A DNA stretch of 64,000 nucleotides, from IMG/VR virus record IMGVR_UViG_3300027788_001769, positions 1-64,000 of that record, one strand, 5' to 3'. The translations under genes and the position numbers were made by a program. Each line of letters begins with the position of its first letter. Within the stretch, counting starts at the first letter, position 1. Shown in pieces: positions 36,167-43,737 of the stretch. The stretch is from a virus. The notes under the pieces were generated by a model. It made no database searches and was not told the origin of the DNA. It worked only from the letters and a program-made list of their open reading frames with translations.

Positions 36167-38212
36167 TTAATTTAAAACATATCCCTTGCCCAACTCAACA
36201 AAGTCAGGTTTACCTGTCATCGAAACTTGTTGGAATCTTGATTTTAGGATTTGTATGTATTGGTCATTGTTTAATATTTTCATAGGGTCTAAATTACCTA
36301 AGTTTTTACCATCTAAAACAATTTTTATTGTACCACTAGTTTCTTGTTTAACATTAATGTTATCCATACCACTAACCACATTACCTCCATTTACATTAGT
36401 TTGTTCAAAAGAAGTGCTGTAGTCACCACCAGCGATTGTACTAGCTAAATCTCCAGCCCCCAAATTAGTTTGACCAACTTTACCCATATCCACAGCAAAA
36501 ACTGTGTCATCATTAGATACCGTAGCTACACCTTGATTGGATAGTATAGAGGCGGGTCCTTCGGTAGCATAATCATTAACCGAAAAATGTCCAGCAAATT
36601 TTTCTATTCCAGTATTAAAATATAATAACCCTCTGTTAGCCATTTCATCAAAAGTACTTTGTTTTCCAAAATAAGGTTCTAGGTTTTCTTGTTCACCAGG
36701 ACTACCCATAACAACGTTACTTAGACCACTTACAATTCCTTGGGATAATTTATCAGTTAAAAGTTGTACTGTTTCTGTATCTATAGTTACGGCCGCTCCA
36801 GCCATACTTTCATTTAGGTCAGCAAACGGGAAATTTTTAATTAAGGAGGCCTCCAACGCTTTTCCTGGTGTTTCCATTGTTCCCGCTATAACCTCAAGAG
36901 CGTTTAGTTGTTGAATCATCAGTTCTCTTTCGTCCATACCAGCAAACTTATCATCTTGCATTTTCTGGTCTTCCATTTGTTTTCTTAAAGCTTCAACTTG
37001 TTCTACCCCTAAGTCTTGTAACTTAACCATTTTATCATCAACAGCAATTTCGAACTGTCCACCTTCACCCATAGTAGCCATACCTTCTACAAAACTTTGT
37101 AATTCAGCAGCATCATCAGACTGTAAAAAGTCTAAACTAAACTGATTCTGCATCATATCAAACTTATGTTGTTGTTCCATCATTCTAACAAACTCCTCTC
37201 TAGTCATATCTAACTCAGACGCTAAAGCTCCTATTTGTCTTATTGATGTTGGTGGTATTTCTAATCTGTTGGTTTCTTCATTAAACACAGCTAAATCTCT
37301 ACCTGCTCCAACTAAACTTTTTTGTAGACCTTCTAAGTCATTAGTGGCCATATACATTAACTTAAATGGGTCAGCTAGGTCACCAGCAGCACCACCTAAA
37401 ACTTGTAGGTTAGCAGCTAATTCTATAGCACCTTCTGGACTCATAACTTTTTCAGCTAGATTTACGACTTTACCCATGTCCAACCCTAATTTCTGAGCTT
37501 GTGCTGCCATTCTAGCAAACCCTTTAACACCATCCGCAAAGTTATAACTGTTAAGGGTATCCATTCTACCAGCGATATCACCCATGAATTTGTCAACATT
37601 AATACCTTGCATTCTGGCTACTTCAGCCATTTCCATGGTCTTATCTACGGCATCACCCATGGATAGTCCCATTTGTTCAAACCCTTTAACTACTTCAGCA
37701 GACTCTTGTGCTGTCATATTTAAAGAAACTGACATAAGTGTTAATCTTTCTAGGTCTTCACTACTAATAGATAGATTTTTACCTACTTCATCACTTATTT
37801 CCGCTAGGGTTTCGAATGTTCTTGTGGTGTCAATTCCAAATTTATGAAGTTGTACAGCTGCGTCTAATACACTAGCTGATGTTTGTTGTTGTAAACTACC
37901 TACCTGACCAAGTTGTGTAACTACTTGTTTTCTTAGTGTTAATTCTTGGTCTATTAAGCTATTAATTTGTTCTCTAGCGACCACCCCAGCTTCGTCTGTT
38001 TTACCTATTTGGGTCATCAAACCTAAGTTCTCAACCTGTTTACTGACTGTCTGTGATATTAGCCCTAAATAATCTTTAGCTCCTGTTGTGTCTGGTTTGG
38101 GTGTGTTAACGTTACTGGATTTGTTTTGACTTGTAATTTTAGCTCGACTATTAGCGTCAATATTCATCCACTCACTTTTACTTAAACCGTAATTATCCCA
38201 TATCTGTGCCAT
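36167..38212 (-). CDS. Tail tape measure protein, 681 aa (gp29-like role)
   Basis: A largely helical Met/Gln/Ala/Leu-rich protein with repeated DxAxxL-type helices (for example SAEVVKGFEQMGLSMGDAVD, GFARMAAQAQKLGLDMGKVV). This is the pattern of TP901/Mu-like tape measure proteins. It is directly downstream of the tail chaperone genes and upstream of the tube-cap gene, the standard place. T4 gp29 has 590 residues; at roughly 1.5 angstrom per residue, 681 residues suggest a tube near 100 nm (rule-of-thumb inference). A TATTTATAA element lies 15 bases before the start. Confidence 0.8.
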   Translation of the reverse strand: MAQIWDNYGLSKSEWMNIDANSRAKITSQNKSSNVNTPKPDTTGAKDYLGLISQTVSKQVENLGLMTQIGKTDEAGVVAREQINSLIDQELTLRKQVVTQLGQVGSLQQQTSASVLDAAVQLHKFGIDTTRTFETLAEISDEVGKNLSISSEDLERLTLMSVSLNMTAQESAEVVKGFEQMGLSMGDAVDKTMEMAEVARMQGINVDKFMGDIAGRMDTLNSYNFADGVKGFARMAAQAQKLGLDMGKVVNLAEKVMSPEGAIELAANLQVLGGAAGDLADPFKLMYMATNDLEGLQKSLVGAGRDLAVFNEETNRLEIPPTSIRQIGALASELDMTREEFVRMMEQQHKFDMMQNQFSLDFLQSDDAAELQSFVEGMATMGEGGQFEIAVDDKMVKLQDLGVEQVEALRKQMEDQKMQDDKFAGMDERELMIQQLNALEVIAGTMETPGKALEASLIKNFPFADLNESMAGAAVTIDTETVQLLTDKLSQGIVSGLSNVVMGSPGEQENLEPYFGKQSTFDEMANRGLLYFNTGIEKFAGHFSVNDYATEGPASILSNQGVATVSNDDTVFAVDMGKVGQTNLGAGDLASTIAGGDYSTSFEQTNVNGGNVVSGMDNINVKQETSGTIKIVLDGKNLGNLDPMKILNNDQYIQILKSRFQQVSMTGKPDFVELGKGYVLN

Positions 38213-38227
38213 AGCATTGTTTTATAG

Positions 38228-38236
38228 TTATAAATA
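38228..38236 (-). promoter_or_regulatory. TATTTATAA element upstream of the tape measure gene
   Basis: Minus-strand TATTTATAA lies 15 bases before the ATG at 38212, between the tail chaperone frame and the tape measure gene. Same motif and orientation as at other unit starts. Confidence 0.4.
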
Positions 38237-38251
38237 GTGGGGTTTAAATTT

Positions 38252-38479
38252 CTAACGCGATTTGTTTTGGGCTTTGTTTTTTGCCTGTTCCCTAGCTTCG
38301 TTCCTTTTTTCAAACTCACCGATTAACTTTCCTAAATAATAACGTCTTTCAAAAATTGGCATGTTATATACCGATTCATGCGAAAAATTACCGTATTTTA
38401 CGAGGTAATAGACCTCATCAAGCACAGCTTGCCTATACTCCGAAGAAAGGACGAAAAAACTCCGCCCCAAATGCCACAC
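38252..38479 (-). CDS. Downstream frame of tail assembly chaperone (probable frameshift extension)
   Basis: This 75-codon frame overlaps the 3' end of the gp26-like gene by 47 bases and ends 39 bases before the tape measure ATG. Its only upstream start is GTG at 38479, with no good ribosome site; the first internal Met is at residue 39. From residue 10 it reads VLSSEYRQAVLDEVYYLVKY and then NFSHESVYNMPIFERR, ending in a Lys/Arg-rich helix. It resembles the C-terminal halves of tail chaperones encoded by frameshift. An A6 run on the plus strand at 38454-38459 (U6C on the mRNA) lies in the overlap and allows a +1 (or -2) slip, giving a fusion of about 314 residues. Confidence 0.6.
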   Translation of the reverse strand: MWHLGRSFFVLSSEYRQAVLDEVYYLVKYGNFSHESVYNMPIFERRYYLGKLIGEFEKRNEAREQAKNKAQNKSR

Positions 38480-39197
38480 GGGATGTGACCTTTTCTCCTG
38501 ACGGGGCTGTTGTTGAAATTGTTAAATCGAGACCTGGTTTATTACCAGTTATGAATTTTCTAAGTGATTGTGAATCTTTAATTGGCATGGCTTGAATCCA
38601 TATGGATAGTTGTTCTGGACTTCGTTCACCGTCAATCTCTTTTATTAACAGTTCTAATCTCTTAGTTACTGCGGGTACCACTTGTGACCCTTTGTATTGG
38701 TCTTGTAGTGTTTCTAAAACTTTTTCTTCATCGGCACTTAAGAATTTAAATTTAGCTCTTTTTTGGGATACTGGGAATATGTACTCAAATTCCCCCTTCT
38801 CATCAGGTTTTAAATCAAATTCTTTAAAAGATACAGCTCCTAAGTCAACAACATAATCAAAAGATTCTTGTGTTTTAGGGTCAACTAACTTTAGATTGTA
38901 ATCACTACCATAAGCCGTATTTCTTAAAAATATTAAAATAGCTTCTTTGTCACAATCTAATAAGTCTTCTACTTTAATGTCAGACGCTACTAATTTTCTA
39001 CGTAGTAATTCGTTTATTAAATTTCCTTCTTTAACTAAATTTTGTGAAGTTAGTACATTTTCATCAGATGCTGTTAAATAGGTTACCTTTACTGAACTAA
39101 TCTTGTTTTTGTAAAATATACCTTTAGAAGGTAAGGTAACCACATCATAAGGAACATTGATTTCGTGTTGTGGTTGATATGTTTGTGTTGGGTCCAT
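38433..39197 (-). CDS. gp26/T4_baseplate-like tail assembly chaperone, 254 aa
   Basis: The sequence VVTLPSKGIFYKNKISSVKV, then YLTASDENVL, NELLRRKLV, DLLDCDKEAILIFLR and AYGSDY is the typical pattern of T4 gp26/gp51-type proteins (Pfam T4_baseplate; T4 gp26 has 208 residues). These act in hub assembly, and in many phages the equivalent pair upstream of the tape measure is a chaperone made with a frameshift. Here the C-terminus ends FFRPFFGV just after a U6 run at which the downstream 75-codon frame can be joined. It is preceded by the terminator after gp19, so it begins its own transcript. Confidence 0.75.
   Translation of the reverse strand: MDPTQTYQPQHEINVPYDVVTLPSKGIFYKNKISSVKVTYLTASDENVLTSQNLVKEGNLINELLRRKLVASDIKVEDLLDCDKEAILIFLRNTAYGSDYNLKLVDPKTQESFDYVVDLGAVSFKEFDLKPDEKGEFEYIFPVSQKRAKFKFLSADEEKVLETLQDQYKGSQVVPAVTKRLELLIKEIDGERSPEQLSIWIQAMPIKDSQSLRKFITGNKPGLDLTISTTAPSGEKVTSRVAFGAEFFRPFFGV
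38454..38459 (-). promoter_or_regulatory. Candidate +1 frameshift slip site (U6C) in tail chaperone mRNA
   Basis: On the minus strand the codons run GAG TTT TTT CGT in the gp26-like frame. A +1 shift at the T run gives GAG TTT TTC GTC and enters the frame that ends at 38252. The gp26-like stop lies 19 bases further on. The shift direction (+1 or -2) cannot be fixed by reading. Confidence 0.5.
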
Positions 39198-39269
39198 AAT
39201 ATTTTTTCTTGTGAAAAACTTAAAGTTATTTTAATTAAAGTAAACTACTTCTTTATATTAAATATGAAT

Positions 39270-39301
39270 AAAAAAAAATCCATACCTATAAGATATGGAT
39301 T
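39270..39301 (-). terminator. Intrinsic terminator after gp19
   Basis: AATCCATA at 39277-39284 pairs with TATGGATT at 39294-39301 with a 9-base loop. On the minus strand it is followed by a T run (complement of the A run at 39270-39278). It separates the tail tube gene from the downstream chaperone gene, which fits the need for many tube copies and few chaperone copies. Confidence 0.75.
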
Positions 39302-39323
39302 AATTAATTTTTTGTAAACTATA

Positions 39324-39812
39324 TTAGTAAACCAATATACATCTGTCTGGTCTTAAAGTAGCTGATATATTAGCTAACCCCTCATCACTATATGATAGGT
39401 CGTTGAAGTTTACGTCGGTTAAGAATGTCCCTTGTAAAATCCACTTTTCCACTACAACCCCAGTAGGGTCTAGCATTTCCAAGTCAATGTCTTTTTTATA
39501 TCCAGCAGCGTACCCCATTCTACCTGTTACTGATTCTGCGTGTAGTCTAGTCCACTCCATTAACGCTTGTGCAGCTGAAGGCCCTATCGGGTCCCTGAAG
39601 GTTACGTTTATTGTGTTCCAAACAAATCTACCAGCAACGTACGTTGAGGTGTTTAAAAAAGGAATCTCTACGGACCCTATTGATATGTTCGGTCTTGATG
39701 TACTTTCCACATACCACTCATTAATACCCAAAGAAGAAGGGAATCTTAAAATAAACCGATTTTTCTTTTTCGGTTCATAGGGTATGGGCATTTTCATTAA
39801 TAAATCAGCCAT
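39324..39812 (-). CDS. gp19: Tail tube protein, T4 gp19-like
   Basis: At 162 residues it is almost the same length as T4 gp19 (163). It begins MADLLMKMPIPYEPKKKNRF and has NRFILRFPSSLGI, then PFLNTSTYVAGRFVWNTINV, TFRDPI, and MEWTRLHAESVTGRMGYAAGYKKDIDLEMLDP, all typical of the gp19 family. It polymerises into the inner tube. It is flanked by a terminator downstream and a 137-base upstream gap with a TATTTATT element at 39846-39854, so it is transcribed as a single gene, as expected for an abundant virion protein. Confidence 0.92.
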   Translation of the reverse strand: MADLLMKMPIPYEPKKKNRFILRFPSSLGINEWYVESTSRPNISIGSVEIPFLNTSTYVAGRFVWNTINVTFRDPIGPSAAQALMEWTRLHAESVTGRMGYAAGYKKDIDLEMLDPTGVVVEKWILQGTFLTDVNFNDLSYSDEGLANISATLRPDRCILVY

Positions 39813-39949
39813 GTCTTATTTTTTTGTTTTAAAGTCTTTATTTACTAATAAATATACAGTTTGTTAAAAATAGTTAGGTTTTAAACCTTTACTTGCAAAA
39901 TATATATTATAGTGTTATATGCATAAATAAATATATGCTTTTTAATTAT

Positions 39950-40600
39950 TTAATATAAAGCATGCTTTATAAAAAGCTTGCTATTTAATTCTTTAGGCAA
40001 TCTAGCTTTAAGCTTCCTCATTTCTTTAATGTTCTTTATATCGTCATCTATAAACAATATTTCATTATAGACGTGTAACAAGGATTCCATCACCTCCGCT
40101 TTTTTCTCGTAGTCAGTAACCCCTTTTAACCCCTTTACTCTTTTAGAGTCATTTATAGCGTATACGTTTTCTCTAGTCAATTTATCACCAATAGGTATTA
40201 ACTCACCTTCTTTATTTTTATACATCAACCAATCTTTTAACCCTTTAAATACTACATCCTCTGAAGACCTTGCTGTTAATATTCCTAACTGGTAACCCCT
40301 AGATAACAAGTCATCCATAATCTCTAGATTAGATACTATAGGTTCTGCTTGGGATATTGACCTTTTTATTTTTATCGGGTCTAAAAAGTCTCTATAGTCG
40401 TAATAGTTCTTATTTTCCTCTGTAACATCTTCATGAGCATAGTCTGATGGTGTTAATTTAACTTCACTACTATCTGTAGGTAAATTTCTATATATGTAAA
40501 TTTGTGAGGGTTTTAAAATAGTATCGTCAACATCTAATAATATTAATCTATTTTGATTAACACTTTCACTAATAATATTTTTTTTAACTATGTAAGGCAT
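39950..40600 (-). CDS. HAD-superfamily hydrolase with N-terminal leader, 216 aa
   Basis: HAD motif I is LILLDVDDTIL (about residues 20-30), motif II is the LGILTARSSEDV region (about 106-117), and motif IV is EILFIDDDIKNI near the C-terminus. The enzyme is probably a phosphatase; substrate unknown. The first residues MPYIVKKNIISES, before the catalytic domain, end in an ISE that resembles a T4 capsid-targeting peptide cleavage site. It is four bases downstream of a deoxyribosyltransferase-like gene and DeoC, suggesting a nucleoside or sugar-phosphate role. It ends the minus-strand arm of the accessory cassette. Confidence 0.75.
   Translation of the reverse strand: MPYIVKKNIISESVNQNRLILLDVDDTILKPSQIYIYRNLPTDSSEVKLTPSDYAHEDVTEENKNYYDYRDFLDPIKIKRSISQAEPIVSNLEIMDDLLSRGYQLGILTARSSEDVVFKGLKDWLMYKNKEGELIPIGDKLTRENVYAINDSKRVKGLKGVTDYEKKAEVMESLLHVYNEILFIDDDIKNIKEMRKLKARLPKELNSKLFIKHALY
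39954..39971. repeat. 18-bp perfect palindrome at the end of the HAD gene
   Basis: TATAAAGCATGCTTTATA is its own reverse complement and spans the last codons of the HAD hydrolase gene, starting two bases before its stop. No T run follows on either strand. It may be a transcript-end hairpin or a protein-binding site; the gap below it also has two ATATGC copies (about 39918 and 39933). Confidence 0.5.
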
Positions 40601-40603
40601 GTT

Positions 40604-41488
40604 TTATTTAAAATTAGATAGAAATGGGTATAACTCATCTTCTTGTAGTATCTTAGTTATAGAAGGCATCATCCACGGAGATATGTTAGATATTTTCATT
40701 CCATTAGTTAACCAGATAAAAACTTGTGAGTTTTTTAATGCACTTACTTGAGCCTCTCCGAAAGTACCAGCACCAGCAGTACCATCAAAATTAATTAGAT
40801 TTGTATCACACACTTTTAACATATACAAATCTTGAACCACTATTTGGTCTCTAATTTTTTCTCTAAATACAGCAAATTCTTCATCGTTTAGTTGGTTAGA
40901 TTTCCAGGCTTTAAATAACTTTTGGAACTCTTCGTCCTCATCTCTTACTGTTTCAGCTCTAAGAGGGTTTAATATAGCTGGTGTTTCTATCCCTTTAAAA
41001 TCCATAGTACCGTTAGTTACCAAATCAAGTAACCTATCACCCTTAACCACATGTCCTTCTCCGAAAAAATCCTCTATTTGTGTTCTCCAAGACATAGCGT
41101 CTGTAGCAAAATCTATTCCACCACCTAAATACATTGCTCTGGGAGTAAAAATTCCATTCATGTCCTTAGGGTCAAGAACCTTTAACATTTTTATAGTATC
41201 TTCCATTTCTTTAGCACTAGCGTTAATTAAGTAATCGGATGCTTTATCGGTTAAGTATCTTTTAAACCACTTACTTATTTGGTTAAATACATTTCCAGAA
41301 GATTTTAATTCTGGTATACCACCATATTCTATTTCTTCTAATTCCATAGATTGGTCTGAAGAAACTAACATTTCTAATTGATTTTGTAATTGACTTCTTA
41401 AATTGTATGGTAGTGAATAAATCTCATCGTATGTTGTAGTTTTATCTTCTTCATATTCCCTTAAAAGATTTTTAATTCTATTTCTCAT
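40604..41488 (-). CDS. Nucleoside 2-deoxyribosyltransferase-like protein with leader, 294 aa
   Basis: From about residue 115, YLGGGIDFATDAMSWRTQIE resembles the N-terminal motif of nucleoside 2-deoxyribosyltransferases (YLAGGI...WR). Later VQDLYMLKVCDTNLINF and GTFGEAQVSALKNSQVFIWL match the second half (DL..I..SD....GT..E...A). The first 110 residues are extra to that fold. The N-terminus MRNRIKNLLREYEED is the same kind of leader seen in the superoxide dismutase and kinase genes (M-R-x-x-I-K-x-x-L-[KR]-E). Its start touches the stop of deoC. Likely acts in deoxynucleoside recycling; specificity unknown. Confidence 0.6.
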   Translation of the reverse strand: MRNRIKNLLREYEEDKTTTYDEIYSLPYNLRSQLQNQLEMLVSSDQSMELEEIEYGGIPELKSSGNVFNQISKWFKRYLTDKASDYLINASAKEMEDTIKMLKVLDPKDMNGIFTPRAMYLGGGIDFATDAMSWRTQIEDFFGEGHVVKGDRLLDLVTNGTMDFKGIETPAILNPLRAETVRDEDEEFQKLFKAWKSNQLNDEEFAVFREKIRDQIVVQDLYMLKVCDTNLINFDGTAGAGTFGEAQVSALKNSQVFIWLTNGMKISNISPWMMPSITKILQEDELYPFLSNFK

Positions 41489-42294
41489 TAGTATTCCGTA
41501 TTATCTATTTTATTACCGACCATTATGTCTTTAGCTGCTGAAGTACCTAATCTAGTAGCTCCAGCATCAATCATTGCCCTGGCGTCATCTTTACTATAAA
41601 TACCACCAGATGCTTTAACTTGTAGTGGTCCTGAATTTGATTTCATAATACTTACGGCTTCTGGTGTCGCTCCTACTGGTCTACCATCATCAGTTTTATA
41701 AAACCCGGTTGAGGTCTTAACAAAAACATTCTTGGCATTTTGTACACCCACAGTCTCTATTACTATTTTACTAATTAACCTTGTAAGTTCAGATATTTCC
41801 TCATTGTTTAAAGCTGCAGACTCTATAATCCATTTAACCACTTTTCCGTCTTCTACACCAATAGCTGTGCCTTCACTAACCTCTTTCATTACTGTATCTA
41901 GGTCACCACCCTTAAAAGCTTTATAATCCACAACAAAATCTAATTCATCCACACCATCCTCTATAGCTTTTATAGCTTCATCCATTTTTGCACCCTGTCC
42001 AGTATCACCATTAGGAAACCCTATAACGGTACCAACTAACACATTAGCCCCCTTACTATCTATGAACTCACGAGCTGATTTAACGTACTCTGGTCTTAAC
42101 ATAACTAACTTCATGTTATGGTCTATCTCATCTTTAATTGTATTAAAAACTATATCGTCGGTTTCTTCCTCCCCTATACCTGCCTGTTCTGGGGTTTTTA
42201 AATAAGTAGAATCTAAGTAAGACGATAAATTATCCTCTTCTTGTTCCTTTATTACCATTAAAGACTTAATTCTTTTTATTTCTTCATTTAACAT
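41488..42294 (-). CDS. deoC: Deoxyribose-phosphate aldolase, with N-terminal leader
   Basis: DeoC cleaves 2-deoxyribose-5-phosphate to glyceraldehyde-3-phosphate and acetaldehyde. Visible marks are GTVIGFPNGDTG, ELDFVVDYKAF (catalytic Asp region), the Schiff-base lysine in FVKTSTGF (about 190) and the second lysine in VKASGGI (about 226), then RLGTSAA. The length of 268 residues is near the 259 of E. coli DeoC. The first about 20 residues (MLNEEIKRIKSLMVIKEQ) precede the enzyme fold and look like an added leader ending IKE. It is the first minus-strand gene from the divergent region at 42295-42350. Confidence 0.88.
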   Translation of the reverse strand: MLNEEIKRIKSLMVIKEQEEDNLSSYLDSTYLKTPEQAGIGEEETDDIVFNTIKDEIDHNMKLVMLRPEYVKSAREFIDSKGANVLVGTVIGFPNGDTGQGAKMDEAIKAIEDGVDELDFVVDYKAFKGGDLDTVMKEVSEGTAIGVEDGKVVKWIIESAALNNEEISELTRLISKIVIETVGVQNAKNVFVKTSTGFYKTDDGRPVGATPEAVSIMKSNSGPLQVKASGGIYSKDDARAMIDAGATRLGTSAAKDIMVGNKIDNTEY

Positions 42295-42310
42295 GTGGTT
42301 CTTGTTTGTA

Positions 42311-42327
42311 TATAAATATATTTATAA
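42311..42327. promoter_or_regulatory. Abutting divergent TATTTATA elements between deoC and sod
   Basis: Minus-strand TATTTATA at 42311-42318 lies 16 bases before the deoC ATG, and plus-strand TATTTATAA at 42319-42327 lies 23 bases before the superoxide dismutase ATG. The two copies are back to back in a 56-base gap and probably drive the two arms of the cassette. Confidence 0.5.
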
Positions 42328-42350
42328 TATATAAAATGTCATAGGAAACA

Positions 42351-43004
42351 ATGAGAGAGTTAATTAAAAAAATATTAAAGGAGGGGTTTTTGTCTGAGGC
42401 AAAAAAAACATTCTTCAAACGGGTCACTTTACCATATGATTATAATTCAGTTAAGGGTTTTGTTGGGTATGAGACAATGTGGGAACACTACAATAAACAC
42501 TATAAAGGTTACACCACCAAGTTAAACGAAGCTTTATCTAAAAGAAAAAACCCAAATACTGACATAGAAAAGATAATTAGGGGAATTAAAAACTACGATA
42601 CATTTACAAGAAATAACGCTGGTGGGTATTATAACCATAGTTTATTTTTTAGAGATTACATAACACCTAAAAAAACAGAACTATCAAAAGAACTAAAAAC
42701 TAAAATAAATAAGGACTTTGGTTCATTGGATAATTTTAAAAGACAGTTTGACGAAGAGTCAACAAAAGTATTTGGTTCTGGTTGGTGCTGGTTGGTGATT
42801 AAAAATGGGAGACTAAAAATTGTTAGTACCCCAAACCAAGATAACCCACTAATGGATAATATGGGTGAGCCTTTATTAGGTTTAGATGTTTGGGAACATG
42901 CATACTACTTAAACTACATGTCCGATAGAAAAAAATATATAAAGAACTTTTGGGGTGTGGTTAATTGGGCTAAGGTATCTAAAAAATATGTAGAACTAAA
43001 ATAA
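42351..43004 (+). CDS. sod: Superoxide dismutase, Mn/Fe family (Mn-type features), with N-terminal leader
   Basis: This 217-residue enzyme would convert superoxide to hydrogen peroxide and oxygen. All four metal ligands are seen: His50 in NKHYKGY, His96 in GGYYNHSLFF, Asp179 and His183 in GLDVWEHAYYL. Gln163 in STPNQDNP is in the position used by Mn-type enzymes. GSGWCWLVI and NFWGVVNW are further family marks. The first 16 residues (MRELIKKILKEGFLSE) precede the fold and are nearly the same as those of the P-loop kinase gene at 43737. No secretion signal is seen. It heads the plus-strand arm after a TATTTATAA element. Confidence 0.9.
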   Translation: MRELIKKILKEGFLSEAKKTFFKRVTLPYDYNSVKGFVGYETMWEHYNKHYKGYTTKLNEALSKRKNPNTDIEKIIRGIKNYDTFTRNNAGGYYNHSLFFRDYITPKKTELSKELKTKINKDFGSLDNFKRQFDEESTKVFGSGWCWLVIKNGRLKIVSTPNQDNPLMDNMGEPLLGLDVWEHAYYLNYMSDRKKYIKNFWGVVNWAKVSKKYVELK

Positions 43005-43035
43005 AATAAATAAACTAAAATCTATATTTATTAGT

Positions 43036-43737
43036 ATGAAGATAAGACTCACGGAATCACAAGTAAAAAAATTGATGATGTTCCAACCAGGTAATGAAAT
43101 TAACTTGGACGAAAAGAAAAAGGATGATAGGTGTACTAGAATAGCTAAACAAAAATACGATGTTTGGCCATCAGCTTATGCTTCTGGGGCAGTGGTTAGA
43201 TGTAGAGCTGGTAAGATTTGGAAAAAGTTAAAAGAGGAAGATGTTTTAGAAAAAACCGATTTCACAAAAGAAAAGGATAAAGGGTTACACGGTTGGTTTG
43301 AACGACAAGGAGCACCTGGAAAGACTGGTGGGTGGGTTGACTGTAATACTTGTAATAACGGTAAGTGTAAACCTTGTGGTAGGGGTGAAGGTGAAAAAAG
43401 AAAGAAACCTAGGTGTAGACCCACTCCAGCTGCTTGTAAGGGGTTTAAAAATGAAAGTATTATAGAAGAAGCTGAATATAGGGGTAGAAAAGTAAAATTA
43501 AATAAACCCACAAGAGGAGATGTTAAAAAGTTCAAGGTGTATGTTAAGAACGAAAAAGGAAATGTGGTTAAAGTTAATTTTGGTCACGGAGGAACTTCAG
43601 CTAAAAAGAAGGGTGAAAAAACCATGAGAATTAAAAAATCTAACCCAGCTAGAAGAAAATCGTTCAGAGCTAGACATAAATGTGATACCCCAGGTCCTAA
43701 ATGGAAAGCAAGGTATTGGTCTTGTAGAGCTTGGTAG
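43036..43737 (+). CDS. Basic Cys-containing protein with leader, possible DNA-associated internal protein, 233 aa
   Basis: The protein is strongly basic. It has KYDVWPSAYASGAVVRC (about 40-56), HGWFERQGAPGK, then WVDCNTCNNGKCKPCGRGEG and CRPTPAAC, and a C-terminal block FGHGGTSAKKKGEKTMR...SFRARHKC...RYWSCRAW. I recall these blocks from proteins of marine T4-like phages and some large algal viruses (annotated DUF5872-like); not searched. Cys pairs suggest Zn. The N-terminus MKIRLTESQVKKLMMF leads to NLDE, again a possible leader. High Lys/Arg content fits DNA binding inside a capsid, but this is inference. Its TAG overlaps the GTG start of the kinase gene. Confidence 0.6.
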   Translation: MKIRLTESQVKKLMMFQPGNEINLDEKKKDDRCTRIAKQKYDVWPSAYASGAVVRCRAGKIWKKLKEEDVLEKTDFTKEKDKGLHGWFERQGAPGKTGGWVDCNTCNNGKCKPCGRGEGEKRKKPRCRPTPAACKGFKNESIIEEAEYRGRKVKLNKPTRGDVKKFKVYVKNEKGNVVKVNFGHGGTSAKKKGEKTMRIKKSNPARRKSFRARHKCDTPGPKWKARYWSCRAW

